A stretch of DNA of 10,699 bases from Candidatus Woesearchaeota archaeon CG11_big_fil_rev_8_21_14_0_20_43_8 (lineage in GTDB: Archaea; Nanobdellota; Nanobdellia; Woesearchaeales; CG08-08-20-14), in contig PCVE01000062.1 of assembly GCA_002762705.1 (NCBI GenBank), positions 1-10,699 of the forward strand. Direction: 5' to 3'. The notes under the pieces were generated by a model. It was given only the letters and a program-made list of their open reading frames with translations, made no database searches and was not told the DNA's origin. Both the position numbers and the translations under genes were made by a program. Each line of letters opens with the position of its first letter. The stretch's first letter is position 1. This document shows positions 1 through 5,016 of this stretch, piece after piece.

Positions 1-119
1 ATCATAGAGAGTATCACATTATCCCTGTCATCAAGATTGAGCTTATCATTGAACTGGCTTTTTTTCTTGAACTCTTCAAGGCTCTTGAATGCTTTGCTTT
101 CTGGCATGTTATAACCCAT
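1..119 (-). CDS. Unknown protein, N-terminal part only
   Basis: This reading frame runs off the left edge of the window, so only about 39 N-terminal residues are visible. It begins MGYNMPESKAF and continues with a charged, lysine- and glutamate-rich stretch (SLEEFKKKSQF) that could be helical. I do not recognise a family. Two in-frame ATG codons are possible, at 119 and 107. I chose 119 because an AT-rich TATA-like stretch at 129-148 lies roughly 20-27 bases upstream, as expected for a leaderless archaeal transcript; no Shine-Dalgarno is visible for either start. It is divergent from the redox operon beginning at 248 and shares that upstream region. Confidence 0.5.
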   Translation of the reverse strand, partial: MGYNMPESKAFKSLEEFKKKSQFNDKLNLDDRDNVILSM

Positions 120-128
120 AGGTGGGGC

Positions 129-148
129 GTTTAAATATATAAATATTT
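129..148 (-). promoter_or_regulatory. Probable TATA box for the gene at 1-119
   Basis: An almost pure A/T stretch (TTTAAATATATAAATATTT) lies about 20-27 bases before the start at 119 on the minus strand. This matches archaeal leaderless spacing. The stretch is nearly symmetric and might also serve the plus strand, but a better plus-strand box lies at 204-212. Confidence 0.45.
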
Positions 149-203
149 CCTTTCAATTATACGTTTTTAATAATATTAACGCATAAATTAAAGTAATAAT
201 ATT

Positions 204-212
204 GATATAAAC
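204..212 (+). promoter_or_regulatory. TATA box of the DUF1858/AhpC operon
   Basis: GATATAAAC resembles an archaeal TATA box. Initiation about 26 bases downstream would fall near 234, just before the Shine-Dalgarno GAGGTGA at 236-242, giving a very short leader for the gene starting at 248. Confidence 0.5.
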
Positions 213-247
213 ATCGCACTTCATGAATATCACGTGAGGTGAATTAT

Positions 248-448
248 ATGGTGGGAGAAATAACAAAAGACATGTTGATTGCAGATATCGTCGATAAATA
301 TCCAAAATCCGCGACGATGATGCGAAAGATGGGTCTTCATTGCGTAAGTTGTCATGTGGCATCATTCGAGACACTCGAAGAAGGTGCAAGAGGGCATGGA
401 CTTAATGCCGATAAGATCATAGAAGAATTGAATACAATCAGGGGGTGA
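248..448 (+). CDS. DUF1858 redox-disulfide protein
   Basis: A 66-residue protein matching DUF1858, the small domain seen beside hybrid-cluster (prismane) proteins and named for a redox-active disulfide. Visible hallmarks are the N-terminal helix (KDMLIADIVDKYP), the CxxC in GLHCVSCHVA (Cys32, Cys35), and ETLEEGARGHGL followed by a short C-terminal helix; it covers the usual whole domain. The start is the ATG at 248 because GAGGTGA at 236-242 ends five bases before it; an in-frame GTG at 239 lies inside that SD and is rejected. It is the first gene of a tight plus-strand operon leading to AhpC, which suggests thiol or metal redox chemistry in the cytoplasm. Family assignment is confident; the exact reaction is unknown. 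Confidence 0.87.
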   Translation: MVGEITKDMLIADIVDKYPKSATMMRKMGLHCVSCHVASFETLEEGARGHGLNADKIIEELNTIRG

Positions 449-453
449 TTGAG

Positions 454-588
454 ATGGCAAGAGTATACTGTCATGACGGAAAATGCTCAGATTCGAGCGC
501 AGTGAGCACAGTGATGACAAATATGTTCGACACGACGAATATCGTGGATCAGATCGAACATGATCTGTTGAAATATTCATTGAGGTGA
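454..588 (+). CDS. Small Cys-containing protein, 44 aa
   Basis: A 44-residue ORF beginning MARVYCHDGKCSDSS. It has two cysteines and a histidine close together (C6-H7-D8-G9-K10-C11), then a plain soluble helix-prone tail ending LLKYSLR. Translation is well supported: GGGGTGA at 442-448 lies exactly five bases before the ATG and contains the stop codon of the DUF1858 gene, so the two are probably translationally coupled. Its own stop TGA lies inside the next SD at 582-588. I do not recognise a family. The CxxxxC with adjacent His could bind a metal or form a disulfide, which would fit the redox neighbours, but this is inference. Confidence 0.6.
   Translation: MARVYCHDGKCSDSSAVSTVMTNMFDTTNIVDQIEHDLLKYSLR
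582..588 (+). promoter_or_regulatory. Shine-Dalgarno GAGGTGA of micro-ORF 594-653
   Basis: A perfect GAGGTGA whose last three bases are the stop codon of the 44-aa gene. Five bases later is GTG (594). This is the same spacing used for the genes at 248, 454 and 1485, and it is the main support for a translated ORF at 594. Confidence 0.5.
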
Positions 589-593
589 TGCAC

Positions 594-653
594 GTGGTAA
601 GTTTGGTACAGTTCCCGTATGGAGTTTGGAATGGGAGGTTGTACCTCGATTGA
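594..653 (+). CDS. Putative 19-aa micro-ORF
   Basis: A GTG-initiated ORF of 19 residues (MVSLVQFPYGVWNGRLYLD). Its only support is position: a perfect SD five bases upstream, and a stop codon lying inside the SD-like GAGGCGA (652-658) of the following 42-aa gene. This mirrors the coupling of the preceding genes. The peptide is aromatic-rich and resembles nothing I know. Alternatives are a leader peptide that only carries ribosomes to the next gene, or the 5' part of a gene broken by a one-base frameshift relative to 664-792. Confidence is low because of its length. Confidence 0.35.
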   Translation: MVSLVQFPYGVWNGRLYLD

Positions 654-663
654 GGCGATAACA

Positions 664-792
664 ATGTATGAGAACAAGATAAGGACAACATATGTCAGAG
701 ATGAACAACCTTCGAGCTATAAGACTTCGGCAGGCGGTTGTGGCAGAGGATGTGCAGTGTGCACTGGATGCCAGATCAATTACAGAGGATGA
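664..792 (+). CDS. Small Cys-rich protein, 42 aa
   Basis: A 42-residue protein ending in a dense cysteine motif, GGCGRGCAVCTGCQINYRG, with Cys spacing C-x3-C-x2-C-x2-C. This arrangement could bind an Fe-S cluster, zinc or copper. The N-terminal half (MYENKIRTTYVRDEQ) looks like a short soluble strand-helix region. The start is chosen at 664 because GAGGCGA at 652-658 ends exactly five bases before it; the frame is also open upstream to ATG codons at 619 and 631, giving up to 57 aa (MEFGMGGCTS...) and a fifth cysteine. Its stop codon lies in the AGGATGA that serves as SD for ahpC at 798. No family recognised; metal binding is inferred from the cysteines. Confidence 0.6.
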   Translation: MYENKIRTTYVRDEQPSSYKTSAGGCGRGCAVCTGCQINYRG

Positions 793-797
793 TATAG

Positions 798-1355
798 ATG
801 ATAAACAAGAAAGCGCCAGATTTCGATGTGAACGCATATCACAACAATGATATCAAACGCGTGAAATTATCAGACCACAAAGGAAAATGGGTTGTCTTGT
901 TTTTTTATCCTGCTGATTTCACATTCATATGCCCGACAGAACTAGGTGAGCTCGCTGATAAACATGAAGAGTTCAAGAATATGGGTGTCGAGATCATGGG
1001 TGTCAGCACAGACACAGCATATGTGCACAAAGCATGGCACGACACATCTGAGACCATAAAGAAAATCAGGTTCCCAATGCTTGCGGATCCGACAGGAAAA
1101 TTATGCCGGGATTATGGGACTTATATAGAAGATGAGGGCTTGAGCCTTCGTGGCACATTCATAATCGACCCCGATGGGATTGTCAAAGCATATGAGATAC
1201 ATGACAACAGCATAGGAAGATCCGCTGCCGAACTGCTCCGTAAACTACAGGCAGCGCAGTACGTCAGCAAGAACGCTGGCAATGTCTGTCCTGCGAGCTG
1301 GAAACCAGGAGGAAAGACCCTTAAACCTGGGCTTGAGCTGGTCGGAAAGATATGA
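798..1355 (+). CDS. ahpC: AhpC-type 2-Cys peroxiredoxin
   Basis: A 185-residue typical 2-Cys peroxiredoxin of the AhpC/Prx1 class, which reduces hydrogen peroxide and organic peroxides in the cytoplasm. The peroxidatic cysteine is Cys45 in FYPADFTFICPTE and the resolving cysteine is Cys164 in GNVCPASWKPG. The C-terminal half (EDEGLSLRGTF, IGRSAAELLRKLQAAQYV, LELVGKI) and the length closely resemble bacterial AhpC such as the 187-residue E. coli enzyme, as I recall it, suggesting a bacterial-type gene possibly acquired by transfer. There is an extra Cys in GKLCRDYG. The ATG follows AGGATGA (786-792) by five bases. It ends the redox operon; no AhpF or thioredoxin reductase is visible, so the electron donor is unknown. 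The CxxC protein at 248 or the glutaredoxin at the right edge are speculative candidates. Confidence 0.96.
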   Translation: MINKKAPDFDVNAYHNNDIKRVKLSDHKGKWVVLFFYPADFTFICPTELGELADKHEEFKNMGVEIMGVSTDTAYVHKAWHDTSETIKKIRFPMLADPTGKLCRDYGTYIEDEGLSLRGTFIIDPDGIVKAYEIHDNSIGRSAAELLRKLQAAQYVSKNAGNVCPASWKPGGKTLKPGLELVGKI

Positions 1356-1365
1356 TATTCAATAC

Positions 1366-1460
1366 CGGGGAACCGCAGAAGTGGGTTTGCCTCTAAACAT
1401 GACCCATAAAGAACTCCCTTCTTTACCCATCCCTCCCTAAATACTTTTTGCGGTTCCCCG
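1366..1460. repeat. 12-bp inverted repeat around a structured spacer
   Basis: CGGGGAACCGCA at 1366-1377 is matched perfectly by TGCGGTTCCCCG at 1449-1460, and the stem can extend by four wobble or A-U pairs to 1381/1445. Inside, TGGGT (1382-1386) can pair with ACCCA (1402-1406) and AAAGAA (1408-1413) with TTCTTT (1419-1424) around loop CTCCC. A run of six T follows at 1463-1468. As RNA this would be a closed domain with two inner hairpins and a U-tract, so it may be the ahpC 3' end and terminator, or a small RNA. As DNA it looks like a tiny inverted-repeat element, though I see no target-site duplication. It falls between ahpC and the zinc-ribbon gene. Confidence 0.55.
1416..1437 (-). other. 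G-quadruplex motif
   Basis: Four GGG tracts on the minus strand (complements of CCC at 1416-1418, 1426-1428, 1431-1433 and 1435-1437) are separated by loops of 7, 2 and 1 bases. This fits the standard G3+N1-7 rule in otherwise AT-rich intergenic DNA, inside the inverted repeat 1366-1460. Confidence 0.5.
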
Positions 1461-1484
1461 AATTTTTTATATCAGGTGATCAAA

Positions 1485-1613
1485 ATGAAATGTAAGACAA
1501 ATAGATGCCCATCATGCAATAAGCAGATGAAAAAGAGCGAGATGTCTATCACGCTCAATGGATGCAGCTGTTTCTATAGCTGCAAAAAATGTGGGATAGA
1601 ATTCGCCGCATGA
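1485..1613 (+). CDS. Small zinc-ribbon protein, 42 aa
   Basis: A 42-residue protein with two CxxC knuckles, CPSC (Cys8, Cys11) and CKKC (Cys33, Cys36), separated by about 21 residues, the layout of a minimal zinc ribbon. Additional cysteines at 3, 27 and 29 are present. The start ATG follows GGTGA at 1475-1479 by five bases. It lies downstream of the inverted repeat and T-run after ahpC, so it may have its own weak promoter (TAAATA near 1438) or depend on readthrough. The function is unknown; a nucleic-acid or protein-binding zinc ribbon is the natural inference, and the cysteine richness also fits the redox and metal theme around it. Confidence 0.72.
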   Translation: MKCKTNRCPSCNKQMKKSEMSITLNGCSCFYSCKKCGIEFAA

Positions 1614-1710
1614 TCAGCAGTCATCCACGACAGTGAGCCCTTTCTTTTTTGCGTAGGAAATGACTGACCAGATCAAATCACTCGGAAATTATATTGTGCC
1701 TTCGCAAAGA

Positions 1711-1721
1711 AAGTTATTTAA
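1711..1721 (+). promoter_or_regulatory. TATA box of the 350-aa unknown gene
   Basis: AAGTTATTTAAA is TATA-like and lies about 35 bases before the ATG at 1752, implying a leader of about ten bases. It overlaps an in-frame ATG at 1722, which argues against that upstream start. The rest of 1614-1751 shows no convincing gene. Confidence 0.45.
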
Positions 1722-1751
1722 ATGTGTCACAAATCCAATAAGACAGAAAAG

Positions 1752-2804
1752 ATGGCCAAATTATTCAATCCCGTGATTAATTACAGCGACTTGTCAGGCA
1801 TATTCGGATACCAGACAATAACCAATAAGATTACAAGGAGCACTGAGCTTTACAATGTGCTCCAAAGTCTGACTGATATGGCTGTGCCTACAAAGGAATC
1901 AGATAATCTCAAGAGTTGGCAGCATTTCTACATGCCCATCACAAAGATAGAAGAGAGGATTACAGTCCCTTTCAGGATCTCTCATGACTGCAATACATTT
2001 TTCATCAACCCACATACAAACGGTCTCCTGAAAGTTTCAAAGGGAGAAGAAGAAGCCAAGGATAAGACAGACCTGTTCAAAGACTGCATAAGACTGGCTG
2101 AGATGATGAAAGAGCAGGGTAATGATATTGTCATAGAGACAGTCCCATATGATATAAGAAAAGGCCGGATACTCGGAAAACATGTCATGGAACAAATCAT
2201 GCCAAGAGAGAGAAAAGAAGAGCTCTTGCAGCGATACAAAGAACACCAGAATAAAGGTCTAAAATCACCAGATATCTGCCTTGAAGACTATCTAAATACT
2301 GCTGCTATCTGTTACACAGGAGCTTTCCCAAAAGACACGGATGGAAAGACGACACGTGAGATGTATAGGATGTTCGCTGACATCAGGCATGGAGGAATGC
2401 TGGATCTGGATCCGACATCAACGAAAGCCTATTCTGAATGGTATGATGGCGATGAAAGGACTGGATCCCATCCATTTGAGATTGTATATTCTTCATTCGG
2501 ACATGGAATCATGCTGATCCCACCAAAAGATAATGAAGATAACATGTTCGATCTACGAATCATCGACGATGGTCTTGCAGAAGAATATGTGAAGATGGTC
2601 GAAACCATGTCTGGGACTGATGTGGCATTCAAGGCACCAAGTTTTAAACATGTCCTTGACTATCTATCCGGAGACCTTTATTTCTATGTCAACACGGGCG
2701 TATTCAGCTTGAAGACATTTCAATATCATCCATCAGATGAAAACAAAGAGAAATATTTCAGATATATAGAATGGGAAGATCTTGAATTCGTCAAGTGGAA
2801 ATGA
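1752..2804 (+). CDS. Unrecognised 350-aa soluble protein
   Basis: A 350-residue protein I cannot assign. It has no signal peptide or membrane segment and looks cytosolic, with a charged helical middle (about residues 95-175, rich in Glu, Lys and Arg) and a more structured C-terminal half containing GSHPFEIVYSSFGHGIMLIPP-like beta-rich sequence around 245-270 and an aromatic C-terminus (YFRYIEWEDLEFVKWK). Cysteines are few and no metal-binding pattern is visible. The ATG at 1752 is preferred over 1722, which lies in the probable TATA box; the longer form would be 360 aa. It is a single-gene plus-strand unit, and its stop codon directly abuts the stop of the convergent copA gene. Clean, long coding makes it real; function unknown. 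Confidence 0.82.
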   Translation: MAKLFNPVINYSDLSGIFGYQTITNKITRSTELYNVLQSLTDMAVPTKESDNLKSWQHFYMPITKIEERITVPFRISHDCNTFFINPHTNGLLKVSKGEEEAKDKTDLFKDCIRLAEMMKEQGNDIVIETVPYDIRKGRILGKHVMEQIMPRERKEELLQRYKEHQNKGLKSPDICLEDYLNTAAICYTGAFPKDTDGKTTREMYRMFADIRHGGMLDLDPTSTKAYSEWYDGDERTGSHPFEIVYSSFGHGIMLIPPKDNEDNMFDLRIIDDGLAEEYVKMVETMSGTDVAFKAPSFKHVLDYLSGDLYFYVNTGVFSLKTFQYHPSDENKEKYFRYIEWEDLEFVKWK

Positions 2805-4976
2805 TCACAGCTTCTTTCGTTTCAGCAGAAGTGAATTGCTGACGACGCTCACGCTGCTCATCGCCATCGCCGCGCCTGCGATAACGGGAGACAAAAGCCA
2901 GCCGGTGAACGGGTAAAGGACACCTGCGGCAAGCGGGATGCCAAGCGTATTGTAGAAAAGTGCCCAGAACATGTTCTGTTTTATCTTTGCCATGGTCATC
3001 CTGCTAAGCTTTATCGCACGGGGCACATCAAGGAGATCATCCTTCATAAGCACGATATTGCCTGTATCCATGGCCACATCAGTGCCAGAACCCATCGCTA
3101 TCCCTATATCTGCCTGAGCAAGAGCAGGGGCATCGTTTATGCCATCGCCCACCATCGCGACTTTGCCTTTCTTTTGGATATTCTTGACATACCCTGCTTT
3201 CTCATGAGGAAGCACACCAGCAAACACACGATTAACACCAGCCTCCTTCGCAATCGCATTCGCAGTCAGTTCATTATCGCCAGTGATCATATAGACAAAG
3301 ATCTTCATCTTCTGAAGCCTTCTGATAGCTTCCTTAGAAGTATCTTTTATTGTATCTGCGACAGCGATCGCGCCAAGGAGTGTCTTACCATCAGACAGCA
3401 TCATCACTGTCTTTCCCTGAGATTCTAAAGATTCCACCTGCGCTTTCAATGCGTTCATGTCGACACCAAGCTTTGTCATGAGTCGAGCATTCCCAAGATT
3501 ATAGGTCTGTGTCCCGATCCTGGCAGTTATACCCTGGCCCGGAATCGCATTGAAATCCTGGACCTTTGAGAAAGCCATGCCTTTCTCCTTTGCGCTCTGG
3601 ACTATGGCCTCAGCCAAGGGATGCTCAGACGGTTTCTCTAACGATGCTGCGATCGTCAGAACTTCATCTCCACCAAGCACATCTGTCACTTCAGGTTTGC
3701 CTTTGGTTATTGTTCCAGTCTTATCAAACACCACCGCCTTCAATTTATGGGCGGTCTCAAGCGCATCTCCACCTTTTATCAGGATGCCTTTCTTCGCCCC
3801 CATGCCTGTTCCGACCATTATGGCAGTCGGTGTGGCAAGTCCAAGTGAACATGGACATGCAATGACCAATACAGATATCGAAGTCACCAGAGCAAAAGAT
3901 ATCCCTGCGTCGATTATGAAAAACCAAGTCACAAAAGTCAATGCAGCGATCAATATCACCACAGGGACAAAATAAGCAGAAACGACATCAGCGAATCTCT
4001 GTATTGGGGCTTTGTTTCCCTGTGCATCGTCGATGAGCTGGATTATCCGGGAAAGGGCGGTATCCTTTCCCACTTTCTCCGCCTGAAACGAAAAAGCACC
4101 ATGCTTGTTGATTGTTCCGCCAACAACCGTATCACCAACATTTTTTCCGACCGGCAGACTCTCACCAGTGATCATGCTCTCATCGATAGAAGATGATCCT
4201 TCAAGGATGATTCCATCGACCGGTATCTTCTCGCCAGGTTTGACAACAACCACATCGCCTTTAAGCACGGCATCGATTGCGATCTTGAACTCTTTTCCAT
4301 TCCTAACCACAGTAGCTATCTTTGGCGCAAGACCCATAAGTTTCTTTATGGCTTCCGAAGTCTTTCCTTTCGCCCGTGCTTCGAGCCATTTGCCCAATAT
4401 TACAAGAGTGATTAGCATAGCAGAAGCCTCAAAATATTGTCCGAGCGCAGGGTTGAAGATCACAGCATAGACACTGAAGAAATATGCTGCGCTTGTGCCA
4501 AGCGAGACAAGCGAATCCATATTCGCGCTTTTGTTCTTGAGTGATGCCCAGGCACCGACATAGAACTGCCACCCTACGTAGAACTGCACCGGTGTCGCTA
4601 ATGCCCACAAGATATATTGATTGTAAGGCACCATTATGCCAAGCCACATGAATACCATACCGATGATGAATGCAGGCACAGCGAACACGAGACTTAGATA
4701 AAATTTGGACCTGACATCGGCGATCTTTCTTTTTTCTTCCTTTGCGTGCGCATCCTGGTTCTTTGATGGAAGACCTGCAGTGAATCCTCTTTTTTTTACA
4801 ACTGCGATCAGATCATCGACAGACACTTTCTTTTCGTCGTATTCCACAGTCGCTTTTTCAGTCGAAAAATTGACATTGGACGAGACCACACCATCTGTCT
4901 TTGATAATCCTTTGTTGACTATAGTCGCGCAGCTAGCGCAGTGCATACCTGAAAGTGCCAGTGTTATCTTTTCCAT
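2805..4976 (-). CDS. copA: Copper-translocating P1B-type ATPase CopA
   Basis: A 723-residue Cu+-exporting P1B-1 ATPase of the cytoplasmic membrane. In order: an N-terminal HMA domain with GMHCASC (Cys13, Cys16); transmembrane helices from about 92; actuator motif TGES (270-273); the ion-channel motif CPC at 374-376, here CPCS rather than the usual CPCA; phosphorylation site DKTGT with Asp418; SEHP (450-453) for nucleotide binding; and the hinge GDGINDAP (610-617). The late-membrane signatures YN (675-676) and MxMSS (704-708) are those of Cu+ pumps. Length is normal for a one-HMA CopA. It is the last gene of the operon, 40 bases after the SafE fusion. Its own ribosome site is weak (GGTAA), and a possible leader ORF at 4964-5011 overlaps its start. 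It ends exactly against the convergent gene's stop. Confidence 0.97.
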   Translation of the reverse strand: MEKITLALSGMHCASCATIVNKGLSKTDGVVSSNVNFSTEKATVEYDEKKVSVDDLIAVVKKRGFTAGLPSKNQDAHAKEEKRKIADVRSKFYLSLVFAVPAFIIGMVFMWLGIMVPYNQYILWALATPVQFYVGWQFYVGAWASLKNKSANMDSLVSLGTSAAYFFSVYAVIFNPALGQYFEASAMLITLVILGKWLEARAKGKTSEAIKKLMGLAPKIATVVRNGKEFKIAIDAVLKGDVVVVKPGEKIPVDGIILEGSSSIDESMITGESLPVGKNVGDTVVGGTINKHGAFSFQAEKVGKDTALSRIIQLIDDAQGNKAPIQRFADVVSAYFVPVVILIAALTFVTWFFIIDAGISFALVTSISVLVIACPCSLGLATPTAIMVGTGMGAKKGILIKGGDALETAHKLKAVVFDKTGTITKGKPEVTDVLGGDEVLTIAASLEKPSEHPLAEAIVQSAKEKGMAFSKVQDFNAIPGQGITARIGTQTYNLGNARLMTKLGVDMNALKAQVESLESQGKTVMMLSDGKTLLGAIAVADTIKDTSKEAIRRLQKMKIFVYMITGDNELTANAIAKEAGVNRVFAGVLPHEKAGYVKNIQKKGKVAMVGDGINDAPALAQADIGIAMGSGTDVAMDTGNIVLMKDDLLDVPRAIKLSRMTMAKIKQNMFWALFYNTLGIPLAAGVLYPFTGWLLSPVIAGAAMAMSSVSVVSNSLLLKRKKL

Positions 4977-5011
4977 TTTATCTTACCTTTCGATCCGATC
5001 ATCTGTTTCAT
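4964..5011 (-). CDS. Possible 15-aa leader ORF overlapping the copA start
   Basis: After the SafE-fusion stop (5017-5019), a strong GAGGGTGA precedes two adjacent ATG codons, the second five bases away. That frame encodes MKQMIGSKGKIKWKR and stops at 4964-4966, ten to twelve bases inside copA in another frame. Since copA has only a weak SD, ribosomes finishing this peptide could step back to the copA ATG at 4976. This is inferred from spacing only; the SD could be a relic, and the peptide itself may have no role. Confidence 0.33.
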   Translation of the reverse strand: MKQMIGSKGKIKWKR

Positions 5012-5016
5012 CATTG

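Noticed and set aside
239..247. GTG at 239 as start of the DUF1858 gene
   Set aside because: It lies inside the Shine-Dalgarno GAGGTGA (236-242); ATG 248 is five bases from that site.
362..691. 109-codon open frame on the minus strand
   Set aside because: It is antisense to well-supported small genes, has no family features, and its sequence is Ser/Cys/Leu-rich noise.
1614..1688. Minus-strand remnant ending SYAKKKGLTVVDDC, reminiscent of the end of CoA-binding (YccU-like) proteins
   Set aside because: Only 24 codons with no ATG, and no continuation in any frame upstream. Similarity is by eye and could be chance; at best a decayed fragment.
3550..4470. Plus-strand open frames of 121-141 codons opposite copA
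   Set aside because: Antisense shadows of a gene with every P1B ATPase motif; the translations show no domain and no ribosome site.
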